Source: Odobenus rosmarus divergens
Lineage: Eukaryota > Chordata > Mammalia > Carnivora > Odobenidae
DNA length: 64,000 nt
Assembly (NCBI RefSeq): GCF_000321225.1
Contig: NW_004450662.1
Span: 820,915-884,914 of the forward strand
Direction: 5' to 3'
A program made the translations under genes and the position numbers. How positions within the stretch are numbered: position 1 is the stretch's first letter; the number at the start of each line of letters is the position of its first letter. Below are positions 1 to 10,775 of the stretch, piece by piece. The notes under the pieces are model-generated. The model saw only the letters and a list, made by a program, of their open reading frames with translations, was not told where the DNA came from and did no database searches.

Positions 1-714
1 CAGTGACCTCAATCTGTCTTTTTAAGTTTTAAAAATAAAAATAAAAGGAAACAACGTTTTCTGTACACCACTATTATAAGCTGATAAAATATGCATATGG
101 CAATTGATAGAGTTGGCAATAATAGGACATTAGGATGATGAATGATTTTCTTTTTATTTTCCCCATTTGCTGAAGTTCTCTAACATGACCAGATTGAACT
201 TACATCTTTTAGCATAAAAGCAATCAAATAAAATTTTTAAAAATAAAGTAAAATGGTGAACCAGACAATCTCTAAGTTCCCTTGAATGTTTTATGAGCTG
301 ACAATCTTGATGTCAATCTATCTCTCCTCTTTTAATATTAAAGCCATCCTACAAATATGAATAAAAGTCCAGAGAATCCATGTCAAGTCTGTAGGTCCCA
401 TTCTTTAAAAAAAATAAATAAAAAAAAACAAAAAACTGGGGTGGTGGGGGTGAAATGAAAGAGGTAGGACAAAAAGGCAATGAAGCCCCCTCTGGCTACC
501 TCTGATCCATCTTCTGTAGCATTTCTGTGACTTTTAGAAAGGTCATAGAGATTTAGAATAGCGCTGGACAAAACTGATATGGGTAGATAGCATGCTGTGG
601 AGGCATCCCTGGTAGAAGCTGCCCCTGGAAGCTTAGTTCTTGAGATGAGAGTTGAAGTGTCCCCATGATGGGCATCTGGCTTGGTGCATGGGCATCACTA
701 ACAATGGCCACAGG
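1..714. other. Unique AT-rich sequence, no gene seen
   Basis: No recognisable repeat family or coding exon. There is an A-rich run at about 405-435. Short open frames here have no domain features and look like chance. Confidence 0.5.
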
Positions 715-1110
715 TTCTGGAAAGGCTTCCAGGAGAGGTATGGTTTGAGATGGACCTGAAAGGATGGATCAAATGTTGTGTGAGTGAGACACAAGCAAGA
801 GAATTCCACGTAGCAAGACTAATATAAATCAAGAAAGGAACTAGACCAAAGGTGCAGGCTGGAGGATGAGCTCCACTGGAATAGCTCATAAAATATTTGC
901 AGGCGATACAAAGGAAACTAAGTCAGAGAGATTGGGTGGCGCCGTATTGTGGAGTAGCATGGAAACCACAGCAAAGAGTCACCAGAGATGATTGTACAGA
1001 AGATCTGCCCTCCAAGAAGAAAATTCGGCCAAATGTGAAGACCGGATCTGTGTGGAGACAGTTAGGAGGTGGGGAGACCAGGCGAGGTTATCCCATTGAC
1101 CTTAGCAGGA
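715..1110 (-). repeat. L2 LINE fragment, antisense (diverged)
   Basis: Read on the + strand, the segment resembles the reverse complement of the L2 3' region: a 'gaaaggcttccaggagaggt' start, a 'gagatggacctgaaaggat' phrase and later 'gagaccaggcgaggt'. This is the order seen in antisense L2 copies. The copy is old and strongly diverged, so the ends are approximate. Confidence 0.5.
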
Positions 1111-2559
1111 AGTAGTATGTCCTGAACTAAGGAGGCAACAACTAGATTAAGAGATAAAACCTAAGTGCTTTGACAGCTTCTGTACGTGTCCCCATATTGA
1201 GTGACCAATCTTTTTACAGTCATAAGCGGTCAAGATGTGGACATGGAGTTTACCAGACTGAACTCAGCCCATGTTGTTCTCAGCATGGTGCAAGGTGAGA
1301 GAACATTTGCAAGTTGCTAATGGACAGGTATGTAAATTCTCACAAAAGAAGACTGCACCAGCAGGAGCCAGTGACACAGTATGTGACCAGTTAATGACAG
1401 ACTTCTGATTCCCCCAAAGGTGATTACTAGGTGAAACCGACCAGGAGGTAGAGCCGGAATCCTGTGTACATTTCTCCTCCCTGACACTTACGGCTGCCAG
1501 CATCTGGGAGAGTCCCTAAACCACCACTCACTTGGAATTCAAGGTTCTGCAAACCTGAAACCATATTTAAAATTGCTCCCCACACAGTACACAAACAGGC
1601 CCTTAGAGCAATTAAAGTCCTGGGCTTCTGCTCTCTTGCAGACTAATTGGCCAACATGCAGCATGTGGCGTTGGGAGTCTAATTTCTCAGGGGGCAGCAG
1701 GCTCTTCAGGCCTTCTGACCTAGATCCACCGCACAGAGATTGCTCACCCAGCACCAACTCTGGTGAGTGCGCGGGCCCAGAGAAGCCCTGTACTTCATCC
1801 GTCAGATGGAGACCTTACTGCCCCATACTGTGGGAGGCAGATGTTTTCCTCTTTAATTGTTGAAGATTAAGATTTGCAAATGAAAAAATAAAAACACCTC
1901 CCCCAGGCAATTATGGCCAATCAAATCACAGGCTTTGGGAAGAAAGATGATGCGCATCTCCTCCCCTCTCCCCTGAGTTCTCCAGGCCCCCCAGTGGGAT
2001 TGTGTTTCCTTCAGCACCCTTGTTCTCCCATGATCTCTTCCAAGACAGCTGGGGAGGCTGGGCACTTTGTCCTCAGGGAACTTGTGTTTTTCCCTCCCTC
2101 ATTTAGTCAAAAAACCTATCATTTCAGTGTCCCTGTGGTAAGCACCGTGTTAGACAAAATGAAGGATAAAAGTGGAGATTCGAGTGTTACATCACTGCTA
2201 AGTGAGAGAAATCAGGGAAGTCAACTTGGAGCTGCACTTCAAGACTAGGAAGAATTTTAACAGGCAAAGATGAAAAACAGGACACTCTTTGGGAGAGAAA
2301 TTGTCTACGTCAAAAAATGTCAGGCAAATAATTGCAAGTCATATTTGGGGTCCAGTATGGTAAGCCAGATTGGGAGCATCACATGAGCAGATATATGCAG
2401 TTTATGCCTGAATTATGTGAATAGATGAATAGATAAATCTTGGATTGTTTGCATGACTGATATAACAGCAATAACCCTTTTTATATTTTAGGGAAAATGT
2501 GCATGATCTAAAAATGCTTCAAAGAGTTAAGTTGGTTGCAGAACAATGTGCAAAATCAA
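1111..2559. other. Unclassified sequence, no gene seen
   Basis: Mixed unique sequence. Around 2125-2190 a stretch weakly resembles the antisense L2 3' end ('ccctgtggtaagcaccgtgt'), too diverged to call. Short open frames at 1573-1863 and 1913-2248 have no domain signature. Confidence 0.4.
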
Positions 2560-3060
2560 ATTAGAATTTAAAACACACACACATATACACAAATTCTAAT
2601 TGTCCTATAAAAGGAAAGAATTGATTTATCAGCAATTGTTCCTAATTAGACAAGTCCACTCCACTGTCTAGCTACCCAGCTGGCAGACACAATAATCTTT
2701 ACACATCCACACTTGGCAAAATGAGCTACAGTTCATTTTAAATTTCCAAGTTTGATTTGAAAATGTATACACCCCTTTGGATCTAATGAGATACAATCTG
2801 AATGATAAATATCAGTTGATTAATGTATACAGGGCTTCAGTTTAATAACAGTTGTACAAAAAATTATTTGGCTATTGTTAAATCTTAATAAATGTTTTAA
2901 ATAATAAATTGGCCTGTATTAACTACTGGCTATTAGCTCTGTTATTTGTTATTATCTGGTAACATAGCACTTTAGATTTAATATGGCATTTATCATTGTT
3001 TACTTTCACGGTTATTGCTTACACCTAATGCTGCATTTCTATTCCTCCAGATTTGCAGAG
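2560..3060. promoter_or_regulatory. Candidate conserved non-coding element (AT-rich)
   Basis: About 500 bases of AT-rich but complex sequence with no transposon similarity. It is dense in TAAT/ATTA homeodomain-type cores and ATTGTT SOX-type cores (for example near 2600-2650, 2820-2960). This texture is common in deeply conserved enhancers. Function is inferred only; conservation cannot be seen from one genome. Confidence 0.25.
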
Positions 3061-4156
3061 TTCTCTTCTAATATTAACAATGACTTCCCTCTTTTTCTAA
3101 ATCTCTGATGACCTCTACCCAAACACAGCTGTACCACTGGGCTTGTTCAAGTGCCTACCTACTCAAGTGAAGAATCTGCTTCCAGAATTCTGCCAGACTC
3201 TTATCCTTCTAGGTCATGGTTTTGACTTGGTTTCCATTTCAATGATGCTTCAGGACTTACTGCAACCCGTGACTCCTTCTGGTGATCGGCACCTCTTGAA
3301 GGGACTTCCTGTGTGATACTCACCATGAATGTGAATTCCTCTTCTGTCCTCTTATTGTGAGGAGGGGGTTGAAGAGCACATTTAATGAGAAAGAACCTGT
3401 GGTATCATAGCAGAGAAACAGGCCCATAGTATACATGACACTAGATCTGAGAGGGCTAGAGCCCAGCCCTCTACTGGAGCATCTTTTCTACTTGAACCCT
3501 TGGAAGAGGTCTTGGCTCCTTTAAGAGCCTCCAGTGAGGATTCAATAATTGTCTCTGTGGAAAGTACGAGTTCCCCCTAGTGCAGCATGATAAATCTCGG
3601 ATAATAATAGCTCTTTCCAAAATAATCCTTAGACAGAAGCAAAATCCAACTGAGAAGGTTGTTCAGAGTCAAAACGTGGGACTTGGATCTGTCTTTTATT
3701 TAGCTCTATAAATACATTGAGTGTTTCTTTTGTCACTGCTGTTGACATAATGTATTATTATTATTACTATTCAGCTATTATTCCTTTAATGTCTATTTTT
3801 TTTTATTTCTTGCCAGGTCTTCATTCAATTGACCAACTGTCCACTTTTAACCCTTAGTCTTCTGCTTACCAGATTGTAGCTCTAAGCCTCTCCACTTTTA
3901 CTACCAAGAGTCAATGCCAAATCTGGGAAGATTTCTAGAAATGTAATCATAAGAAGGGTAGAGCAAATCCAGGCTTCAAAATGGCCCTGATTTTCACTCC
4001 ATGATAGTGGGAATTATTAGGGATGGATGTTTTTCTTTCAGACATAATCTCCATATTTGTTATGTCATTTTCACAATATAGAAAAAATTGAACTTTTTAT
4101 GTCTAAACAGAGACCCTCAGAATGACATCCAGCTCTGTTCTGACTATAACTCATTG
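3061..4156. other. Unique sequence, no gene seen
   Basis: No recognised repeat, exon or RNA gene. A run of TTATTATTATTACTATT lies near 3753-3770. The rest is ordinary mammalian unique sequence. Confidence 0.45.
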
Positions 4157-4645
4157 TGATGGTTCATTTTATGTGTCAGTTTGACTGGGCTAAAGGATGC
4201 CCAGGTAGCTGGTGAACATTATTTCTGGGGCTTTCTGAAAGAGATTACCATTTGAATGAGTAGATGGAGTAAAGATCTCCCTCACCAGTGGGGGTGGGCA
4301 TCATCCAAACCCTTGAGGGCTCAAAAAGAAGAAAAAGGCAGAGGAGGGGCAAATTTTTCCTCCTCTGGCGAAGGGGTGCCACCATCTTCTCCTGCCCTCA
4401 GAAATCACAGCTCCAGTTCTCAAGCCTCTGAACTTGGGGACTTGACAGCAGGGGCCCCTCAGCTCTCAGGCCTTCAATGTCAGGCTGAATCACATGACCA
4501 GCTTTCTTGGGTCTCCAGCCTGCAGAAGGCAGACTCTGGGACTTCTTGGCCTCAGTAACCAATGAGCCAATCCTTACAAGAAATCTCCTCTTATATAGAT
4601 CTACATGTATCCTATTGGTTCTACATCTCTGAAGCATCATGACTC
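4157..4645 (+). mobile_element. ERVL-class solo LTR (MLT2-like)
   Basis: The segment opens with 'gtgatggttcattttatgtg' and runs through the family's typical order: 'gactgggctaaaggatgccc', 'gggtgggcatcatccaa', a repeated TCTCAGGCCTTC-type motif, 'agccaatccttacaagaaat' and 'cctattggttct'. No internal retroviral sequence follows, so it is a solo LTR left by recombination. Divergence marks it as an old mammalian insertion. The 100-codon open frame inside it is a chance frame. Confidence 0.75.
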
Positions 4646-4845
4646 ATATACTCATTATCCTGGATTGGCTGGGATTGGTTATAGTGTGATTTACTTGGCA
4701 GAGACATGGAAGATTCACCAGCAGAGTGTGCAAACAGAGGGTGATTCGCCACGCAGTTCACAGTCACGATGCTTAGTGGATACCACAGTACCCCGGTGGA
4801 AGACCACGCACCCCGTGCTGAAGACTCCATGTCCTCGATGTTTCT

Positions 4846-5052
4846 TTCTTTTTTTGAAAAAATTTTATTTATTTATTTGAAAGAGAGAGACAGAGAACAT
4901 GAGAGAGAGCGCGCATGAGCAGGCGGAAAGGGCAGAGAGAGAAACAGGCCCCCCACTAGTGGGGAGCCTGAAGCAGAGCTCGATCCCAGGACCCTGGGAT
5001 CATGACCTGAGCTGAAGGCAGACACTTAACCAACTGAGCCACCCATGCACCC
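4846..5052 (-). mobile_element. CAN-SINE (SINEC), antisense
   Basis: Reverse complement of a carnivore tRNA-derived SINE: T-rich start with (ATTT)n, GA-rich stretch, then 'cgatcccaggaccctgggat', 'catgacctgagctgaaggc' and the tRNA head 'ccaactgagccacccatgc'. It is flanked by an imperfect target-site duplication (4829-4845 and 5053-5068). Confidence 0.93.
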
Positions 5053-5068
5053 CATCCTCGACATTTCT

Positions 5069-5740
5069 ACATTCCAATTTCCGACTGCTATCTCAAGTGG
5101 CATGGCTGCCCAAAGCTCACCAGGTCAGGTCCCATCATCAGGCACTTTAAGCATGAAACCTAAGTTTCTAAGACCCTGGGGTATTACCTCATCTGCAAGT
5201 TCATACTTTGCTTCTTTTTTATTTATGGGACAAACCAGAATCATAATTCTATTTTAAAATATCATAAGGCAGATTGTTTCATTTTCCTTCTTTAGAGTGT
5301 AATTATTCCTAATTCCACAGTTACTTTGCAAAGTGACAGTGTAGTGATTAAGAACACTCACTTTTAGAAAAATTTTTCCTATCACCAAACTCTATAAAAA
5401 TTTAACTTCCTCCAAAAATTATGACGTTGTTGGGTAGTTTTTATTAGACAATTTTGGGGACTTGAAAATTCTTTGTGACTAGTTCTCCCATACTCTGGCA
5501 CGTATATAATTATAATTAATTGCTTCTTTGCTCATTTCCTCTTTCTCTGGAAGGAAAGAAATAGTTTGGGGAAAATAAGAACAGTAGGAAAAGCAGGGAG
5601 GGGCCCTTTTCTTTGTTAACTGTGTGGGGCTGACTGTCGTTGTTTCAAATCCTGACTCTGCACAGCTGGACTGCACTATAAGACATAGGCTAGGAAAAAG
5701 GCCATGACATTGGGTAGCTTCAAAACCAGCAATCAGTGCC
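5069..5740. other. Unique sequence, no gene seen
   Basis: AT-rich sequence with no recognised repeat. The antisense frame spanning 5479-5955 runs through the adjacent CA repeat and has no domains. Confidence 0.45.
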
Positions 5741-5814
5741 CCTCTCTCTCTCTCACACACACACACCCACACCCACCCACACCCACCCACACACACACAC
5801 GCACACACACACAG
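5741..5814. repeat. Compound (TC)n(CA)n / (CCCA)n microsatellite
   Basis: A TC run passes into CA repeats broken by regular ACCC units, then a further CA run. The interruptions suggest an older, stabilised array. Confidence 0.95.
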
Positions 5815-6551
5815 AGTACACACAGGGATTAGGAATTGAACTATGCCAGAATCTGTCATGATGCTGGATGATATGTGTTTTATCAGCAGGTGAGTTGGCA
5901 GACAAATGCCCTTGACCTTCTCTGAATCCGAAGTCAGATCTAAATCTGAAGTCAAGGAAAACCTAGGAAAACAAGGAGCCTGATGACTCAGGTGTGTGTC
6001 CCTTCACGGCCCTGTCATTGACTGTGCCCACTCATGGTTGGGAAAATCAAGCTGCAGGTCTGGAGCCTCACCCCGATGTGAGCCTGTGAAGGAGGATGAT
6101 GACTAAGATTCGGATGCCCAAGGAGCTCATGGCCTCCGAGGGGTAGACTTGCCTGGTCATTAGCCTACTCCCATCACCACAACGGAATCAACCTCTGTTT
6201 GGGGGCAGTTGTCGCGGGTGAAGAAGTGACCGATACGCCCTATTTATCCAATTCAGTAGAAGTCCTATAGAAAAAATACATAGTCTGGCATTTGATGGAG
6301 ACCAGACAGATGAATGATTCCTCAGACTTGGGACCCTCAATTATCTGAGGCTCAATGAGATCCGGTTAACCCTCCCTTCATTATTTCTGACCCCAGCTTT
6401 CTGACTTCGGACAATGGAATTGGAAGCTGAAAGCTGGATGAAAGGCAGGGAGACATATATCCTCAGACTATTTCTAGGAGGAAGTGCCAGAGAGAGCTTG
6501 TGAATCTTCCGTTTTAGCAAGCCCAAGAGGTGGGATAATAATAGCTCACTG

Positions 6552-6552
<1 letters not shown>
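5815..6552. other. Unique sequence, no gene seen
   Basis: No recognised repeat family, RNA gene or exon. Confidence 0.45.
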
Positions 6553-6596
<44 letters not shown>

Positions 6597-6611
6597 CGCG
6601 CGCGCGTGCGC
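6553..6611. repeat. (TG)n(CG)n alternating repeat
   Basis: An unbroken alternating pyrimidine-purine run of 59 bases: about 45 bases of TG followed by CG dinucleotides and a final TGCGC. Alternating CG and TG are the best B-to-Z DNA converters known. The long CG block is unusual because CpG normally decays in mammals. Confidence 0.97.
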
Positions 6612-7254
6612 CAAATGCGCTAAGTGCTTCTTAGACATTAGCTCATGCAGCCTCCTGGTTCCCTGGTGCAGCGGGTGAAAAGCTCTGATACCACATGCAT
6701 TGAACATCAATATCCAAAGTGGAAAACCTCAGAGCAAGTCGCCAGTGCCAAATGAGTTGTTTCCCTCGGCAACACCAAGATCTAACTAACAAATATGGAT
6801 TCAGTCTCTACTCTGTGCCTCAAATTGTTCCGAGTGAAATAGACACACTGGGAAAAAAAATGGGACATGCAGCACTTCTTCGTGATCATCTAGCACTTTT
6901 AGGTCAGGAAAGAAAGCAATATATGCACGCCAAGCATCTAGGGAAGAAAAGAAGGCAACGTGGCCCCACATTGGAGAGCTGGGGCTGCTGCTGAAATCCT
7001 CATGCTTTGGGCTTCAAGAGCAGCCTTGGTAGGAGACCGCTGTGGTTCTTTTTTTAACGCTACAAATAAGCCATGTGGGGCCCATGGGCTCCTGTCTAGA
7101 ACTGCTATCATGACTTCAACTAGAGTTAAGACTTCAGTGGGTTGGTTTTTTTTTTTTTTTTGAGACTCTGGAACTGCTCGCAAGACTTGGGCTCCCTTGG
7201 AGTCCTCCAGCCCAGCTAGCACAAGGACAAATGCACGTCCTGGAAACTGCTGAT
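6612..7254. other. Unique sequence with a poly-T run
   Basis: No gene recognised. A T homopolymer lies at about 7145-7160, followed by unique sequence leading into the CpG-rich patch. The poly-T could mark an antisense retroposed insert, but I found no matching target-site duplication. Confidence 0.4.
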
Positions 7255-7485
7255 GGCCCTTCAGAGACGCAGTTGGAACCCCTAGACGTTCCGGGTGGGC
7301 GGCTGATGGCCTCCGGTTGGGAGGGCGCACGTCTTCCCGTGAACTTGCACGCCGTGGTTCTTCCATTAACGAGCCCGTGGGTCAAACCGGGAGGCAAAGG
7401 TGGAGCACGACTCTGCACCGCCCTGGCCTCCCGCCTTAGGGTTGCGGAGGGGAGCCCCGAGGGCCCAGCTGGGCGGGGAGAGGTG
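7255..7485. promoter_or_regulatory. Small CpG-rich island
   Basis: I count about 19 CpG dinucleotides in roughly 230 bases at high GC, close to the random expectation, while the rest of the window is CpG-depleted. This is the pattern of a short unmethylated CpG island or a recently inserted GC-rich segment. Open frames on both strands here (7231-7602 + and 7134-7643 -) are expected from high GC and have no domain features. No transcript is evident. Confidence 0.45.
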
Positions 7486-7506
7486 TTCCCCCCCTGTCTC
7501 TCTGTC

Positions 7507-7534
7507 AAAAATAAAATAATAATAATAATAATAA
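7507..7534. repeat. (AAT)n microsatellite
   Basis: A run of A-rich then AAT units ends in 'aataataataataatgttg'. It is preceded by 'gtctctctgtcaaaaataaa', which recalls the end of a CAN-SINE, although no SINE body precedes it. Confidence 0.85.
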
Positions 7535-8332
7535 TGTTGATGATGAAAAGCCCATTATGGCTTGAGGGTGAAAATAACATTTTCATTCTAAAGTCTATAT
7601 GAGGCATCGAGACATCTTCCCGCAGAAAATGATGAACTTGCACATCGGGAAGTGCAAAGAGTATTTAATCAAAGCCTTTAAGAAGATCAAACCTAATCAT
7701 GAGATGTTAAAAAAATATACAAAAGTAGATAAGAAGAGGTTTTGGCTGCATGACCAGAATCTGAAAATCAGAAAAGAGCCTTTTAGGTTCTTCCACGACG
7801 AGGGAAATATGTCATTTTTTTTTCTCACTCAGCAATCCAATTTATTCACTACAGTGGGGACGAGATAGGACTTAAATAGCATGGCCAGTCAGACAGCCGG
7901 GAAAACTGGGATGCTCTCACCAGGCTCTTGTTCTCCACATGGTCTGTTTTCAACTGTCCCCCTTTCCCTATTTTGATTCATTTTATATATGATTCTTAAA
8001 AGAGGGAAAGATAATAGAGACATTCCACAAGCTATAAATGAGTAGGGGCCATGGAAAGAATTAACAACGTCTCAGAAGGATATGGGGGCCTATCCTGCTG
8101 GCCCCAGGAGAGGCCTAAGTGTTCAAGTCTTCGCCTTTTAAGGACCAGGCCAGGGTCATAGTGTCACAGAGGCCCCATATGGACAGTGGGATACAGAAGC
8201 ACAAAGAAAGCCTATAGAGTAAACAGGGGTGGAAACAACACCATGAGGGCAAGGTCAAGGACTTAAGGTAGGCCAAGACTGTAATGCAGTGATGTGTGGA
8301 TTTGTTACTACTATTAATATGTCAGCATGGTT
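7535..8332. other. Unique sequence, no supported gene
   Basis: A lysine-rich open frame of 89 codons (7599-7868, +) lies here. I recognise no domain or family, there is no clear gene context, and the AAA-rich composition explains its bias. No repeats recognised. Confidence 0.4.
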
Positions 8333-8522
8333 GGGGCGCCTGGGTGGCTCAGTCGGTTAAGCATCTGGCTTCAGGTCAGGTCATGATCCTAGAGACCTGG
8401 GATCGAGCCCCACGTCGGGCTCTCTGCTCAGTGGGGAGCCTGCTTCTCCCTCTCCCCCTGCTTGTGTGTGAGGTCTCTCTCTCTCTCTGTCTGTCAAATA
8501 AATAAATAAAATCTTTAAAAAA
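8333..8522 (+). mobile_element. CAN-SINE (SINEC)
   Basis: Full-length copy: head 'ggcgcctgggtggctcagtc', middle 'gacctgggatcgagcccc', CT-rich stretch, then 'ctgtcaaataaataaataaa' and an A-rich tail. Flanking AATATGTCAGC and AATATCAACG may be a diverged target-site duplication. Confidence 0.95.
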
Positions 8523-8601
8523 AAATATCAACGTGATCTAAGGCTATCAGTACAAATGGAAGTATACCAGGGACAGTGTACAGTGGGGAACTCTACCAAT
8601 A

Positions 8602-8800
8602 GCTACCACTGAGCATTCACGATGTGCCAAGCATGACCTCTGCACTTTTGTACATCACATCTGATTCTGCCAACAACCTCCCAAAGTAGGCATTTTCCGG
8701 ACAGAATAAGGAATTCTGTCCGGAGTCAAAAAGTTTAAGTCACTTGAATGATCTAAGTCATAGCTAGAAAAAGCAAGACCTCGAATCCACTGCAGAACTG
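8602..8800 (-). repeat. MIR, antisense
   Basis: The + strand reads as the reverse complement of MIR: 'gatgtgccaagcatgacct', a caacaacct / aagtagg core, then 'aagtttaagtcacttg' and 'aagacctcgaatccact'. The segment that normally reads 'acagatgaggaaactgagg' is replaced by a perfect inverted repeat (8696-8724). Confidence 0.65.
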
Positions 8801-9404
8801 AGTCGTTACAAAGACTTTGCTCTTTTATTACTTCCTGAGTAATGCCCAACTCTTTTAAAATATGAACACCTCTTTCTATAACCACCTCCAAAAACAATTC
8901 TAGAAGTTTTACAGAAAAGTAGTTGTACTTTCAGGCTGCAGTCTGCAGGCAATACTTGGGATGCATTCACCTTCATGACCCCTGGCAATCTCTCTGCAGC
9001 CCCAGCAGCTGTCATCCCTCATTGCGAAGGACTGCTATCAAAAGAAAAAAAAAAAATCACGAGGAAAGCAAACATGAGCAATGGGCAAGGCTTCACACAT
9101 TCTTGCTTCCACGCCACCCCAGTATAGAAAAGAGAAAGAGGGTCAACTCGCAAGTAGGCTAAAAGGTGTAGCAGGAACCTCCATCCCTCCTGGCATCCCC
9201 TCAAGCTTCTTACCTTTTTGTAACATCCTCTTCTTCCAATGTGTGTTCCAGATGACTGCTTTCCTGCTATTGACTCGCCAGCCTCCCTAGATTAAGACAG
9301 GCACCGTAGTTTCTTCTGATTTCACCATCAGAAATCATGAGGCAATTTCCCAGACTCCTGACAATCTGCTAGGAATGGCTCTGTGTCCAATTTGATGGAC
9401 AGGT
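8801..9404. other. Unique sequence, no gene seen
   Basis: No repeat family or exon recognised. Confidence 0.4.
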
Positions 9405-9570
9405 AAACACATAAAACACACACATAAAATCAGTGCATATAAAGAATATATAAACATATAGACATATGAATAGAAACATATAAACCATATATAATAAAAA
9501 CATACAAACATACATATGATATATATTAATAGTACTAATTTTATAGCATAAAAATGTACAGAATTAATGA
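9405..9570. repeat. AT-rich low-complexity sequence
   Basis: An irregular run of ACACATA, ATATAAACATA and similar units, probably a decayed microsatellite. Confidence 0.75.
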
Positions 9571-10639
9571 CTAAGAGTATGGGGCAAATAGAGGAATGGT
9601 AGCCACATGAAGTTACTTAAAGGGGTTTTACTTATGGAAGGAAATGAGTCATAAGCAGATTTTGAATGGAAGAGAGAAAAGATAAAATGAACACACCCAC
9701 AATTAAAAGTAATCCTGTAGCAATTCAGGGAGAATACAGGAGTTTTGATACGTTTGTGTTTTAGCTGAGGACAAATAATCTACATTAATAGAAGAAAAAC
9801 TAAAGGAAACAACAGAAAGCATCCTATAAAATGCCACTAAGTTTTGTTCTTTCCATGACCTTTTTCTTTCTGACCACCTCCCGGGGGAAGGACTATTCTG
9901 GGGGGAAGCAAAAAGCCCTAGAACGAAGGCTGCGTTCTTTCCCTTCCTTGGCTTCCTGTCCCATCTTCTCCCGAGCCCAGGTCATCCCAGGGAAGGCTAA
10001 CAGGGCACACAGGTAGGGCACACTGTTCCTAGCCCAACATCACTTTGGAAGTTTCCCATGTGCCACTTCTACTTGGAACAGAGTAAATGTAAATGTGAAC
10101 GTTAGAGAAGGCATAACGTCTACATGTGCCTCTGTCTCTCTCTTGCTCACCCTGTCACCTCTGAAGAAGGGAGTGAAAAAAGGTAGCAAGCAACCATTTT
10201 GGGGGAGGGCGGGTTTGGCTCTGCCTTCTGAGAGCAGCAGGGTTTGTCCCTGATGTCTGTGAGCTCCCTGGAATGACATGAGCCTCTGCAACTTTGAGAT
10301 AGCTTTTTTCACTCTCCTGAGAACAGCTTGATCTTATGATGAGCACAATTTTATGATCAGCAAATATACCCGAGGGTTCACAGGCTTTAAAACGTTCATC
10401 AGGAAGCCTCCTGCCACTTTGGGGAAGTTGCCTTTAATCTTTTCATATCATATATACATACAGAAGCACTTAGAGATTATGGATCCAAATCCTGGGACAC
10501 TGGTGACCAGAATGGGACATTCTGGATACCAGGATATTTTTGAAAGTTGTTATCTCCATATGGCCTCTTGCTCCTTTCTTATCTTGGTAGCTAGATCTGG
10601 CTGGAGAGAGAATGCTACCCAGGTTTACTGAGTACCTCT
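9571..10639. other. Unique sequence, no gene seen
   Basis: No recognised repeat, RNA gene or exon. Confidence 0.4.
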
Positions 10640-10775
10640 CTGCATTAAACCCTTACATAGCCACGATCTGCCGCCCAGGGACACAGTATCACTATCATTA
10701 CTTTATTAAGGAGGAGACGACAGTACCTAAAATCAAACAGCCCACAGGGGTTTGATTCAAGGGCAGATCGCTCTG
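10640..10775 (-). repeat. MIR, antisense (diverged)
   Basis: The order TTAAACCCTTACATAG, TATCACTATCATTA, then 'aaatcaaacagcccacag' and 'gggtttgattcaaggg' matches the antisense MIR pattern. Confidence 0.5.

Noticed and set aside
3565..3590. CTCF-like CCCCCTAGTG site
   Set aside because: Only a partial core match; such matches occur often by chance.
4157..4645. Possible endogenous retrovirus with genes
   Set aside because: Only an LTR is present; no gag, pol or env remnant flanks it.
7145..7534. Retroposed insert bounded by poly-T and an AAT tail
   Set aside because: Attractive because it encloses the CpG-rich patch, but I found no matching target-site duplication, and tails of opposite orientation at both ends do not fit a single insertion.
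7134..7643. 169-codon antisense and 123-codon sense frames over the CpG-rich patch
   Set aside because: High GC suppresses stop codons on both strands, and the frames end in microsatellite-encoded poly-Ile and poly-Lys runs.
7599..7868. Lysine-rich 89-codon frame (+)
   Set aside because: Looks protein-like at first, but the bias follows from AAA/AAG-rich DNA. No family recognised and no gene context.
8333..8405. tRNA gene-like sequence in SINE heads
   Set aside because: The tRNA-derived promoter region of CAN-SINEs is not a functional tRNA; it lacks a proper cloverleaf end and is followed by the SINE body.
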